This document shows positions 9,149 through 17,641 of a stretch of 42,875 nucleotides of DNA, piece after piece (the stretch's first letter is position 1; every line of letters starts with the position of its first letter). A program made the translations under genes and the position numbers. Below the pieces are notes generated by a model. It was not told the origin of the DNA, ran no database searches, and worked only from the letters and a program-made list of their open reading frames with translations. Source of the DNA: Flavobacteriaceae bacterium (GTDB lineage: Bacteria; Bacteroidota; Bacteroidia; Flavobacteriales; Flavobacteriaceae); assembly GCA_002702745.1 (NCBI GenBank), contig PABM01000022.1, positions 1 to 42,875 of the forward strand, read 5' to 3'.

Positions 9149-10246
9149 ATGAAAGAAATAATTAGTGATAAATTTTCCATTTTATTTGGAAAGGATGGAT
9201 ACCTGAAATTAGCCAATTTTATTTTGAAGAATAACTTTAAAAAAGTTTTAATCCTAACGGATGAAAATACAAAAGTTCACTGTTTAGATTTATTTATTTC
9301 TAAAATCAAAAAAACTAATAAAAAAATCGAAGAGACCATTTCATCAAGCTCGTATAATTTTTCAGTTGATTATGGTGAGAGTGCGAAAAATCTTAACACA
9401 TCAAATCAAATATGGGAGTTTCTTACCAAAAATGGATTTAAAAGAAATGACTTGATTATTAATCTTGGAGGAGGAATGATTAGTGATTTGGGTGGATTTG
9501 TGGCTTCTACATACATGAGGGGAATACAATTTATCAATATACCTACTACTCTATTAGGAATGGTTGACGCTAGTATTGGTGGAAAAACTGGAATAGATTT
9601 AAAAGGAATTAAAAATATAATCGGAACATTTCAATTTGCTAAATTAGTTTTAATTGATATGGGGTTTTTAAAAACTCTTTCTAAAAAACAGATAGCAGCG
9701 GGATATGCAGAAATGATTAAGCATAGTTTAATTGATAAAAATCATGAATGGGAAAAAATATCAAAAATCAACTCTTTTAATGATATTAATCAAGAAATGA
9801 TTTATAAATCAATTAACATAAAAGTAGATATAATCAAGAATGACCCTACGGAATTAAATAACAGAAAATATTTAAATTATGGTCATACATTAGGACATGC
9901 AATTGAATCTTATCTACTTGGTACTGAGCGAGAAATTCTTCATGGAGAGGCAATAGCTATTGGTTTAATCTTAGAAACATACATTTCATACTTAAGGAAA
10001 AATTTTGATTTAAAACTTACAAATGAGATTAAAAATTATTTAAACCAACATTATGAGATTATTAAGTTTAGTCAAGAAAGCATAATAAATATTATTGATT
10101 TACTTAAATACGATAAAAAAAATAATAATGATAAACCAATGTTTGTATTACTAAACAATTTAGGGGATATGGAAATAAATCAATCTGTTAGTAGTGAAGA
10201 AATTATAGAGGCCTTTAACTTTTATCAAACTAGCTCATATCTTTAA
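9149..10246 (+). CDS. aroB: 3-dehydroquinate synthase AroB
   Basis: Second step of the shikimate pathway, converting DAHP to 3-dehydroquinate with NAD and a divalent metal. Conserved blocks are NLGGGMISDLGG, PTTLLGMVDASIGGKTG and KNIIGTF for NAD and substrate binding, then AEMIKH, YGHTLGHAIE and LHGEAIAIG supplying the metal ligands. I use the ATG at 9149 (365 residues); a TTG at 9140 would add only three. A TATATTG element, one base short of the usual -7 box, ends six bases before this ATG. The 3' end overlaps the Lrp gene by 17 bases. Confidence 0.95.
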   Translation: MKEIISDKFSILFGKDGYLKLANFILKNNFKKVLILTDENTKVHCLDLFISKIKKTNKKIEETISSSSYNFSVDYGESAKNLNTSNQIWEFLTKNGFKRNDLIINLGGGMISDLGGFVASTYMRGIQFINIPTTLLGMVDASIGGKTGIDLKGIKNIIGTFQFAKLVLIDMGFLKTLSKKQIAAGYAEMIKHSLIDKNHEWEKISKINSFNDINQEMIYKSINIKVDIIKNDPTELNNRKYLNYGHTLGHAIESYLLGTEREILHGEAIAIGLILETYISYLRKNFDLKLTNEIKNYLNQHYEIIKFSQESIINIIDLLKYDKKNNNDKPMFVLLNNLGDMEINQSVSSEEIIEAFNFYQTSSYL

Positions 10247-10712
10247 AAATTGAGTGCATCAATCTCTTTTTGTCATTTATACTTTCTTCAAGGGATATCA
10301 TTGATTCTGTTCTGTATACACCCTCAATTTCATCAAGTCTGAAAATTATATTTTTTGCGCTTGTCGTACCTTTTGCTCTGATTTTACAAAAGATATTAAA
10401 TTTTCCAGTAGTTATGTGCGCAACAGTTACATTAGGTATTTCATTAATTCTTTGAATGATAAACTTAATCTTTGAAGTATCTCTAATGTAAAGACCTACA
10501 TAAGCTATGAAGGTATATCCAAGTTTACCATAATCAAGAATTAAAGAAGATCCTTTGATTAAACCATAGTCTTCCATTTTTTTTACTCTTACATGAACAG
10601 TACCGGCTGAAATCAAAAGTTTCTTTGCAATATCAGTAAAAGGGGTTCTGGTATTCTCGATTAACATATCGAGTATCTGATGATCAATATCATCTAATTT
10701 AATTTTTGACAT
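10230..10712 (-). CDS. Lrp/AsnC family transcriptional regulator
   Basis: 160 residues. The N-terminal winged helix-turn-helix (about 5-62) contains DIDHQILDMLIENTRTPFTD and a recognition helix near SAGTVHVRVKKM. The C-terminal RAM effector domain (about 70-150) has the alpha/beta pattern that binds small molecules, usually amino acids, and drives octamer formation. Flavobacteria carry several such regulators and I cannot name the ligand or targets. Its neighbours (proline dehydrogenase, aroB, serC/serA further along) are amino acid genes, but a link is conjecture. Confidence 0.9.
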   Translation of the reverse strand: MSKIKLDDIDHQILDMLIENTRTPFTDIAKKLLISAGTVHVRVKKMEDYGLIKGSSLILDYGKLGYTFIAYVGLYIRDTSKIKFIIQRINEIPNVTVAHITTGKFNIFCKIRAKGTTSAKNIIFRLDEIEGVYRTESMISLEESINDKKRLMHSIFKDMS

Positions 10713-10737
10713 AACTATTAAATATTAATAAATGAAA

Positions 10738-10745
10738 CAAATATA
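10738..10745 (-). promoter_or_regulatory. Lrp gene -7 box (TATATTTG)
   Basis: Exact TAnnTTTG match on the minus strand, 25 bases upstream of the ATG at 10712, giving a leader of roughly 20 nt. No good -33 TTG is visible. It sits in the 10713-10972 gap, where AT content is extreme and chance matches are more likely. Confidence 0.45.
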
Positions 10746-10956
10746 ATACCATCTTTAATATTTTAATAAAAAAAATATCGAAATTTTAAATTAATATCAT
10801 TAAAACGCCAAATTAATTAAGGAAAATTAAAATTACAATATAATTAATTGTTTAAAATTATTTAAATTGCTGTAAATCAATATATTATATGATGATACTT
10901 AAAGTTATTATATAATTAATTTATAATCTTTTTATTATTAAAAGTATTATTATTTT

Positions 10957-10972
10957 GTTTACATTTGTAAAC
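10957..10972 (+). promoter_or_regulatory. Perfect palindromic operator abutting the XRE gene start
   Basis: GTTTACA-TT-TGTAAAC is a perfect 7+7 inverted repeat with a 2-base centre. One more complementary pair (T10956/A10973) extends it to 18 bases. It ends at the base before the ATG and contains the whole -7 box of the same gene. A site there would block RNA polymerase directly, so autoregulation by the encoded helix-turn-helix protein is the natural reading. Protein binding itself is inferred. Confidence 0.65.
10960..10967 (+). promoter_or_regulatory. XRE gene -7 box (TACATTTG), leaderless
   Basis: Exact TAnnTTTG match lying within the palindrome at 10957-10972. Five bases separate it from the ATG at 10973, so the mRNA would begin at or within a base or two of the start codon. 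Confidence 0.65.
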
Positions 10973-11263
10973 ATGTCGATTACTAATCGTATACAGGAAT
11001 TAATAGAAGAAAGGAGTCTGTCAAAATCAGCATTTGCAAAAGAAATTGGTATTCAAAGGTCAAGCCTGGCACACTTTTTTAGTGGTAGAAATAAACCGAG
11101 TTTGGAGTTTTTCCTAAAAATCAAGAATAAATATCCTGAAATTGACTTAAATTGGATAATTTCTGGTAAAAATACCAAGTATTCGAAAAAAAAGAAACAA
11201 AAAAAGAAACAAATTGATTCGGTGTTAATACTTTATAAAGATGGTACTTACAAAAAAAGCTAA
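10973..11263 (+). CDS. Small XRE-type helix-turn-helix regulator
   Basis: 96 residues from the ATG at 10973 (MSITNRIQELIEER). An in-frame TTG at 10955 lies upstream of the -7 box and is rejected. The HTH spans about 3-60, with helix 2 around SAFAKEIGI and recognition helix QRSSLAHFFSGRNKPS. The segment PEIDLNWIISGK is typical of this flavobacterial family. A lysine-rich linker (KKKKQKKKQ) leads to a short tail, VLILYKDGTYKKS. Function is not known. The 3' end overlaps the lipoprotein gene by 23 bases, so the two are probably co-transcribed. Confidence 0.85.
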   Translation: MSITNRIQELIEERSLSKSAFAKEIGIQRSSLAHFFSGRNKPSLEFFLKIKNKYPEIDLNWIISGKNTKYSKKKKQKKKQIDSVLILYKDGTYKKS

Positions 11264-11633
11264 CCTCCCACTTCTAATTGTTCTGTTATTAAGCATTGCA
11301 AACTGCGAAGGAATTGAGCGTAATTGTAAAAATTTTCACTCTGGTGAGTTCTATACGGAAACCTTAGTTAATGGAATCAACTATAAATCAACCTTTTCCA
11401 GAAATAGTTCAAATATTCAAATTGAAGAGTTTGAAGGTAAAATAGACTCAAGTTATGTCAGATGGGTAAATGATTGTGAAATGATTTTATCCGCGGTTAA
11501 CCCAAAAAAAATGAGTGAAAAGAAAAATATACTTATAAAGATTTTAACAACTAATGATTCCTCGTATACTTACGAATACTCATATTTGGGTCAAAAAAAT
11601 AAATTAAAAGCAAAAGCAATTAGAATAAGGTAG
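11241..11633 (+). CDS. Putative small lipoprotein of unknown function
   Basis: 130 residues. A hydrophobic signal segment (PLLIVLLLSIAN) ends at C22, a plausible lipobox although Asn at -1 is atypical. After cleavage about 108 residues remain, with further cysteines in RNCKNF and WVNDCEMIL that could form a disulphide. The pattern C-x2-F-x2-G-x-F followed by V-x-W-x2-D-C resembles a flavobacterial family often found beside parC and, as I recall, sometimes mislabelled 'DNA topoisomerase IV'. It overlaps the XRE gene upstream and the parC 3' end on the other strand by 14 bases. Confidence 0.7.
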   Translation: MVLTKKANLPLLIVLLLSIANCEGIERNCKNFHSGEFYTETLVNGINYKSTFSRNSSNIQIEEFEGKIDSSYVRWVNDCEMILSAVNPKKMSEKKNILIKILTTNDSSYTYEYSYLGQKNKLKAKAIRIR

Positions 11634-14214
11634 TTTGAGCTGAACTTGAATCATTTTCATCTTCTTTAACCTCATCTATATTTGTATCTATTTCATCCGT
11701 TGAATCACCATCCTCTTGTCTATATTCTAAAGACTCTAAAATATTTACCTGTTTAATTTTATAGGGGGTTAATTGATTGCCTTGCGCTTTCAATCCCTTT
11801 ACAGAAATAAATTCTTCAAAAACAATTCTTTGATTAAGTCTTTGATCTTTATTTCTCAATTTTATAAATACGAGTTCAAAAACAGGCTTCCAATCTGTTG
11901 AAATAAGCTCTAGGAAAGATCCTTTATTTATAGAAATAAAAACCTCTTCTTTGTTTTTGTTTTCAGCTAAAAATCTTTTTGCGAAATACTTTTCTTTTTT
12001 CCCATCAAAATATATTGCAGAAATTGGTTTTTTTGGAATCCATTTTTCCAAAACAATCATATCATCATTAAAATGAGTTGAAAGTTCTGGAGGAATAATC
12101 TTCAAGGATCCATTTTGAGAAACCACCAAAATTTTATCATCTCCCCTAAATTCTCCTAAAAGCTCCCCCCTACCATCTACATTTAACTTCTGTACTGTTT
12201 CATCAAACCATATTTTTCTTGGCTTAAGTGTGGAAACACCCTTCTCTTTTAATTCTACTTTTTTGATTGTATTTTTTGTTAAAATATTTCCCCTTGTACC
12301 TCTTCCCTTTATCATAACATCACTAAAGTCAACATCCCACTTTAATTTTTTAATCTTAGCATTCTGTCTTAGGTTAATTGTAATTTTTTCAGCTTCTCCG
12401 TTAGGATTAGCTGAAAAGTATTTAACCAAACCAGGTTTTTTTGACGAAGACAAAGCATATAATTTATCTCTAGTAATGCCTGAAACAGCGAATCTTTTGA
12501 TATAATTAAAACCCTTATCACCATCTCTATAAACCATATTATAAATAGTTCTCACATCTTTTTTCTTAAAAACCGCTACATGAATTATATTTTTTCCGAT
12601 AAAAGTTTTACTCGCAACCTTAGTAACCATCATGTCACAATTGTCAGTGAAAACAATAACATCGTCTATATCACTGCAATCGCATACATATTCATTTCTT
12701 CTTAAGGAAGTTCCAATAAAACCTTCTTCTCTATTAACATACAGTTTTGTATTTCGCATCACCACCTTTTTCACATCAACATCATCAAATACTTTAATTT
12801 CGGTTCTTCTATTTTTATCCAAAGAATAATCTTTCTTAAGCCTTATAAAATACGAGATTGCAAATTCTATTAAATTACCTAAACTATCCTTCACTTCTGA
12901 AATCTGAACCTCTAGATTTTCTATTTTTTCTTTAGCTTTATCTATATCAAATTTTGATATCCTTTTAATTTTGATTTCGGTTAGCCTTGAAATATCATCT
13001 TCGCTGACATTTCTCTTAAGAATCTTTATAAAGGGTGTTATTCCTTCCCTTATTGCTTTCAGGACACCCTCCCATGTTTCTTCTTTTTCAATATTTCTAT
13101 AAATCTTATTTTCTATAAAAATTCTCTCTAAAGAAAAATTATGCCACTGATCTTCTAATTCCTGTAAACGAATCTCCAATTCCTTTTTAAGAATATTAAC
13201 TGTGTTATCAGTCGATTTTATTAGAATTTCTGAAACTCCTAAAAAACAAGGTTTATTGTTTTCAATTATACAGGAAAGTGGTGAAATAGAAACTTCACAA
13301 TTTGTAAAAGCATATAAAGCATCAATTGTTTTATCAGGTGATATCCCAGAAGGGAGGTAAATTAATATCTCCACATTAGAAGATGTGTTATCATCAATTT
13401 TTTTAATTTTAATTTTTCCCTTATCATTTGCTTTAATAATAGAATCAATCAACGAAGTAGTTGTAGTTGTATAAGGTAATTCTGAAATTAATATAGTTGA
13501 TTTATCCACAATATTAATTTTAGCTCTAACTCTTACTTTTCCACCTCTTTTTCCATCATTATAATTTGTAAAGTCAGCAATCCCTCCAGTTATAAAATCA
13601 GGATATAATGTAAATCTTTTATTTTTTAGATATTTTACAGAGGCATCAATTAATTCATTAAAGTTATGGGATAAGATTTTAGTTGATAATCCTACTGCTA
13701 TTCCTTCAGCCCCTTGAGCTAGTAATAAAGGAAATTTTACAGGTAGATTTATTGGTTCTTTTCTTCTGCCATCATAGGAAGATTGCCAGTTTGTAACTTT
13801 TGGGTTGAAAATTACATCAAGAGCAAATTTTGATAGTCTAGCTTCAATATACCTTGATGCTGCTGCTCTATCACCTGTTAATATATTACCCCAATTTCCT
13901 TGGGTGTCAATGAGTAAGTCCTTTTGGCCAATCTGCACCATAGCATCTGCAATACTAGCATCACCGTGAGGATGGTATTGCATTGTGTGTCCTACAATAT
14001 TTGCAACCTTATTGTACCTGCCGTCATCTAAATCCTTCATTGATTGCATAATTCTACGCTGAACTGGCTTAAAACCATCTTCTACAGATGGTACTGCTCT
14101 TTCAAGAATTACATATGAGGCGTAATCGAGAAACCAATCCTTGTACATCCCTGTAACACGGGTAATTGATTCCCCCTGATTTAAATCTTCATTTTTATCA
14201 AAATCTTCCTGCAT
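11620..14214 (-). CDS. parC: DNA topoisomerase IV subunit A (ParC)
   Basis: Breakage-reunion subunit of a type IIA topoisomerase, which decatenates replicated chromosomes. The 864 residues carry the winged-helix CAP region with HPHGDASIADAM and catalytic tyrosine Y122 in ASRYIEARL, then a tower and coiled coil (about 330-450), then a beta-pinwheel-like C-terminal domain. An acidic tail (DEIDTNIDEVKEDENDSS) ends the protein. The start codon follows the parE stop directly. The flavobacterial parE-parC pairing and the divergence from typical GyrA favour ParC over GyrA. Confidence 0.9.
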   Translation of the reverse strand: MQEDFDKNEDLNQGESITRVTGMYKDWFLDYASYVILERAVPSVEDGFKPVQRRIMQSMKDLDDGRYNKVANIVGHTMQYHPHGDASIADAMVQIGQKDLLIDTQGNWGNILTGDRAAASRYIEARLSKFALDVIFNPKVTNWQSSYDGRRKEPINLPVKFPLLLAQGAEGIAVGLSTKILSHNFNELIDASVKYLKNKRFTLYPDFITGGIADFTNYNDGKRGGKVRVRAKINIVDKSTILISELPYTTTTTSLIDSIIKANDKGKIKIKKIDDNTSSNVEILIYLPSGISPDKTIDALYAFTNCEVSISPLSCIIENNKPCFLGVSEILIKSTDNTVNILKKELEIRLQELEDQWHNFSLERIFIENKIYRNIEKEETWEGVLKAIREGITPFIKILKRNVSEDDISRLTEIKIKRISKFDIDKAKEKIENLEVQISEVKDSLGNLIEFAISYFIRLKKDYSLDKNRRTEIKVFDDVDVKKVVMRNTKLYVNREEGFIGTSLRRNEYVCDCSDIDDVIVFTDNCDMMVTKVASKTFIGKNIIHVAVFKKKDVRTIYNMVYRDGDKGFNYIKRFAVSGITRDKLYALSSSKKPGLVKYFSANPNGEAEKITINLRQNAKIKKLKWDVDFSDVMIKGRGTRGNILTKNTIKKVELKEKGVSTLKPRKIWFDETVQKLNVDGRGELLGEFRGDDKILVVSQNGSLKIIPPELSTHFNDDMIVLEKWIPKKPISAIYFDGKKEKYFAKRFLAENKNKEEVFISINKGSFLELISTDWKPVFELVFIKLRNKDQRLNQRIVFEEFISVKGLKAQGNQLTPYKIKQVNILESLEYRQEDGDSTDEIDTNIDEVKEDENDSSSAQTTLF

Positions 14215-16065
14215 TTAATCAATAATATCTAATTCAACTTTTAAGTTATCAATAATAAAGGATTGCCTATCTGGAGTATTTTTACCCATGTAAAAACTTA
14301 GAAGTTCCTCTATACTTTTATCTTCATCCAACATTACAGGATCTAATCTTATATCATCACCTATAAAATACCCAAACTCATCAGGTGAAATTTCACCCAA
14401 ACCTTTAAATCTTGTTATTTCAGGTTTTGGTTGAAGTTTTTCAATAGCATTTATTCTCTCCCGCTCTGAATAACAATAAATAGTTTCTTTTTTATTTCTT
14501 ACCCGAAATAAAGGAGTTTGTAATATATATAAATGTCCACTTCTTATTAATTCAGGAAAAAATTGTAAGAAAAATGTGATTAATAATAATCTGATATGCA
14601 TCCCATCTACGTCTGCATCAGTAGCAATCACAATATTGTTATATCTCAAATCCTCAATTGAATCTTCAATCTTTAGTGCAGCTTGAAGTAAATTAAACTC
14701 TTCATTTTCATAAACTATTTTTTTTGACATTCCAAATGAGTTTAAAGGCTTACCTCTTAAACTAAACACAGCTTGTGTATTTACATCTCTTGACTTTGTA
14801 ATACTTCCGGAGGCTGAATCACCCTCGGTAATAAACAAAGTTGTATCAAGTCTCTTTTCATTTTTTAAATCACCTAAGTGAACTCTACAGTCTCTAAGTT
14901 TTTTATTATGTAAACTAGCTTTTTTTGCTCTTTCTCTAGCTAGTTTTCTAATACCAGAAAGTTCTTTTCTCTCCTTTTCAGCCTGTAATATTTTCTTATT
15001 CAAGGCTTCTGCTGTATCTGAATTTTTATGAAGATAATTATCTAGTTTATTTTTTAAAAAATCATTAATATAAACTCTAACAGATGGTAAGCCCCCTCCC
15101 ATTTCAGTGGACCCAAGTTTTGTTTTTGTTTGACTTTCAAATATAGGCTCCATTACCTTTATAGAAACGGCGGCAACAATTGATTTTCTTATATCAGAAG
15201 CGTCATAATTTTTTCCATAAAAATCTCTGATTGTTTTAACAAATGCCTCTCTAAAAGAGCTCAAATGTGTACCTCCTTGAGTTGTGTTCTGACCATTTAC
15301 AAAAGAATGATAGTCTTCACTGTACTGAGTTTTACTATGAGTTATAGCGACCTCTATATCTTCACCTTTTAAATGGATGATTGGGTATGAGATTTGCGTA
15401 TCTTTAATCCTCTCTTCTAGTAGATCTTTTAACCCGTTAGTACTATGAAATTTTTCATTATTAAAAACTATTGTTAAACCAGGGTTTAAGTACACATAGT
15501 TTTTTAGCATTCTTGCTATGTATTCATTTCTAAATTTAAAATTCTTAAAAATTGATTCATCAGGAATAAAAGCAACCTTAGTCCCCCTTCTCCTAGCACT
15601 ATCCTCTGGTTTGTTTTCAATATCTAAAACACCTCTTTTGAATTCGGCAAAAACTGTTTTACCATCTCTATTAGATTCAACTTTAAAATAATCAGATAAA
15701 GCATTAACTGCTTTAGTACCTACCCCGTTTAATCCAACTGCCTTTTTGAATGCTCGGGTGTCATATTTTCCTCCAGTATTCATTTTAGAAACAACATCAA
15801 TCACTTTTCCCAGAGGGATACCTCTACCATAATCTCTTACTGTAACCTTTGTGCCTTGAACGGAAACCTCGATAGTTTTACCAGCACCCATTACATACTC
15901 ATCTATTGAATTATCAAGAACTTCCTTTAATAAAATATAAATACCATCATCAGGTGAAGAACCGTCTCCTAATTTACCAATATACATCCCAGGACGCATT
16001 CGAATATGCTCTTTCCAATCTAATGATCGTATATTTTCTTCAGTATATTGATTGATTTTTGCCAT
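14215..16065 (-). CDS. parE: DNA topoisomerase IV subunit B (ParE)
   Basis: ATPase subunit of topoisomerase IV. The GHKL ATPase domain has VLDNSIDEY (Mg-binding Asn), DYGRGIP, and [14 protein letters not shown]. The transducer domain follows, and the TOPRIM domain holds EGDSASGS and [10 protein letters not shown]. The 616 residues are ParE-sized, clearly shorter than an E. coli GyrB. It lies immediately upstream of parC with no gap. The 97-base interval before it (16066-16162) separates it from ychF; I see no terminator there and only a one-mismatch -7 box. Confidence 0.92.
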   Translation of the reverse strand: MAKINQYTEENIRSLDWKEHIRMRPGMYIGKLGDGSSPDDGIYILLKEVLDNSIDEYVMGAGKTIEVSVQGTKVTVRDYGRGIPLGKVIDVVSKMNTGGKYDTRAFKKAVGLNGVGTKAVNALSDYFKVESNRDGKTVFAEFKRGVLDIENKPEDSARRRGTKVAFIPDESIFKNFKFRNEYIARMLKNYVYLNPGLTIVFNNEKFHSTNGLKDLLEERIKDTQISYPIIHLKGEDIEVAITHSKTQYSEDYHSFVNGQNTTQGGTHLSSFREAFVKTIRDFYGKNYDASDIRKSIVAAVSIKVMEPIFESQTKTKLGSTEMGGGLPSVRVYINDFLKNKLDNYLHKNSDTAEALNKKILQAEKERKELSGIRKLARERAKKASLHNKKLRDCRVHLGDLKNEKRLDTTLFITEGDSASGSITKSRDVNTQAVFSLRGKPLNSFGMSKKIVYENEEFNLLQAALKIEDSIEDLRYNNIVIATDADVDGMHIRLLLITFFLQFFPELIRSGHLYILQTPLFRVRNKKETIYCYSERERINAIEKLQPKPEITRFKGLGEISPDEFGYFIGDDIRLDPVMLDEDKSIEELLSFYMGKNTPDRQSFIIDNLKVELDIID

Positions 16066-16162
16066 ACCTATAGAGTATGCTAATATAATGTATCGGGAAA
16101 AAAAAATAAATGGAGATCTAACAAAGTAATTAACAAAATATCAAGAGACACAATCAGATATT

Positions 16163-17257
16163 CTAAACGTTAAATAAAAAGTGAATAATGTCACCATTAT
16201 TAACTACGTAAGCTTTACCCTCTACCCTCATTTTTCCTACCTCTTTAACCTTTAACTCGGTTTGATATTTAACGTAGTCTTCAAAAGCAATAACTTCAGC
16301 TTTTATAAAACCCTTTTCAAAATCAGTATGTATAACGCCAGCTGCTTGAGGTGCCGTAGCCATTTTAGGAATTGTCCAGGCACGAACTTCTTTGGGACCT
16401 GCTGTAAAATAAGTATGCAGACTAAGAAGATCATATGTTGCATTAATTAATTTTGATGAACCAGGCTCATCTAATCCTAAATCGTCTAAAAACATTCTTC
16501 TTTCTTCATAATCTTCCAATTCATTAATTTCTGATTCAATTCCAGCGGCTAATACAATTAATTTAGCACCCTCACCCGAAATTAATGATTTTACAGATTC
16601 AACATAGCTATTTGTGGATGTTACACTACTTTCATCAACGTTACACACATAAAGAACTGGTTTTGAAGTAATTAGCTGTAATGGCTTCAAATACTTATTA
16701 ATGTCATCCTCCTCCAAATTAATAGATCTGATATTATTTGAAGATTCAATAAATGATATTGCTTTAATGAGAACTTCTTTCTCTCTTGCAGCTTCTTTGT
16801 CACCAGATTTTGCACTTCTACTTACTTTTTCAAGTCTATTGTTTAGACTTTCTAAGTCCTTAAGCTGTAGCTCAACATCAATAATCTCTTTATCACGGAC
16901 AGGATCAACAGAACCATCAACATGCGTAATATTGTCATTATCAAAACATCTAAGAACATGAATAATGGCATCAGTTTCCCTGATATTTGCTAAAAATTTA
17001 TTTCCTAAGCCTTCTCCTTTACTTGCTCCTTTTACTAATCCAGCAATATCAACAATCTCAACAGTTGCAGGTATTAATTTTTCAGGGTTTACTATATTTT
17101 TAAGAGTTATCAATCTTTTATCTGGCACATTTATTACACTGTGATTAGGCTCAATAGTACAAAAAGGAAAGTTTGCGCTTTGAGCTTTAGTATTTGACAA
17201 ACAATTAAACAGTGTAGATTTCCCAACATTTGGCAGACCAACAATTCCAGCTTTCAT
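16163..17257 (-). CDS. ychF: YchF/Obg-family ribosome-binding GTPase/ATPase
   Basis: Universally conserved P-loop NTPase of 364 residues linked to ribosome binding and stress responses; YchF/OLA1 proteins prefer ATP. G1 is GLPNVGKST (7-15), G3 is DIAGLVKGASKGEGLG, and the guanine-specificity motif is replaced by CNVDE, which explains relaxed base choice. A coiled-coil insertion lies around 130-190 and a C-terminal TGS domain at about 280-364. One base separates it from the ferredoxin stop, so they share a transcript. Confidence 0.96.
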   Translation of the reverse strand: MKAGIVGLPNVGKSTLFNCLSNTKAQSANFPFCTIEPNHSVINVPDKRLITLKNIVNPEKLIPATVEIVDIAGLVKGASKGEGLGNKFLANIRETDAIIHVLRCFDNDNITHVDGSVDPVRDKEIIDVELQLKDLESLNNRLEKVSRSAKSGDKEAAREKEVLIKAISFIESSNNIRSINLEEDDINKYLKPLQLITSKPVLYVCNVDESSVTSTNSYVESVKSLISGEGAKLIVLAAGIESEINELEDYEERRMFLDDLGLDEPGSSKLINATYDLLSLHTYFTAGPKEVRAWTIPKMATAPQAAGVIHTDFEKGFIKAEVIAFEDYVKYQTELKVKEVGKMRVEGKAYVVNNGDIIHFLFNV

Positions 17258-17258
17258 A

Positions 17259-17606
17259 TTAACTATGCATTAGTTTTTGTTTTTCTAATAAATAAGAGGT
17301 TGATTCAATTTGATTTAAATCAGGAACGCAACAATCAACTGGGCATACAGCAGCACACTGCGGTTCTTCGTGAAAACCTTTACATTCAGTGCATTTGTCA
17401 GGAACAATGTAATAAACCTCATCATTTACAGCCCTTTGAGGCAATTCTGCATTAATAATTTTACCGTCAAGAAGGTTTACTTCTCCCGAGAGATTAGTAC
17501 CGTCAGAATACTTCCAATTAACCGCAGCTTCGTAAATAGCAGTATTTGGACATTCTGGCTCACACGCCCCACAATTAATACATTCATCGGTAATGATTAT
17601 TGCCAT
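17259..17606 (-). CDS. 2[4Fe-4S] ferredoxin, Alvin type
   Basis: 115-residue electron carrier with two cluster-binding motifs. C9-x2-C12-x2-C15-x3-C19-P is followed, after an insertion rich in polar residues (about 25-68), by C72-x2-C75-x8-C84-x3-C88-P. The eight-residue spacing in the second motif is the Alvin-type hallmark. It heads the leftward ychF operon and diverges from the acyl-CoA reductase gene, a neighbour conserved in flavobacteria as far as I recall. The palindrome ATAAAATTTTAT covers the base pairs just before its ATG, but I see no clear -7 box. Confidence 0.92.
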   Translation of the reverse strand: MAIIITDECINCGACEPECPNTAIYEAAVNWKYSDGTNLSGEVNLLDGKIINAELPQRAVNDEVYYIVPDKCTECKGFHEEPQCAAVCPVDCCVPDLNQIESTSYLLEKQKLMHS

Positions 17607-17626
17607 AAAATTTTATAATAATTAAT

Positions 17627-17634
17627 TAAATTTG
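17627..17634 (+). promoter_or_regulatory. Acyl-CoA reductase -7 box (TAAATTTG)
   Basis: Exact TAnnTTTG match in the 131-base gap between the divergent ferredoxin and acyl-CoA reductase frames. Seven bases downstream is the ATT codon at 17642 that I propose as the start. The spacing equals that of the leaderless genes in this window (4-7 bases). Confidence 0.5.
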
Positions 17635-17641
17635 CTGTAAA

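Noticed and set aside
10713..10956. AT-rich gap considered as an origin, tRNA or riboswitch
   Set aside because: No DnaA-box cluster, no cloverleaf and no conserved GC-bearing structure can be seen; only promoter boxes are supportable.
10955..10972. TTG start of the XRE gene adding six residues
   Set aside because: It falls upstream of the promoter box and inside the palindrome; the ATG at 10973 matches the HTH family start.
12230..12829. Open frames on the plus strand inside parC
   Set aside because: Antisense shadows of the parC coding frame; hydrophobic content comes from complementing Lys-rich codons.
16262..16961. Open frames on the plus strand inside ychF
   Set aside because: They run antisense to a highly conserved GTPase gene, have no recognisable motif and no promoter box, and their composition follows the real frame.
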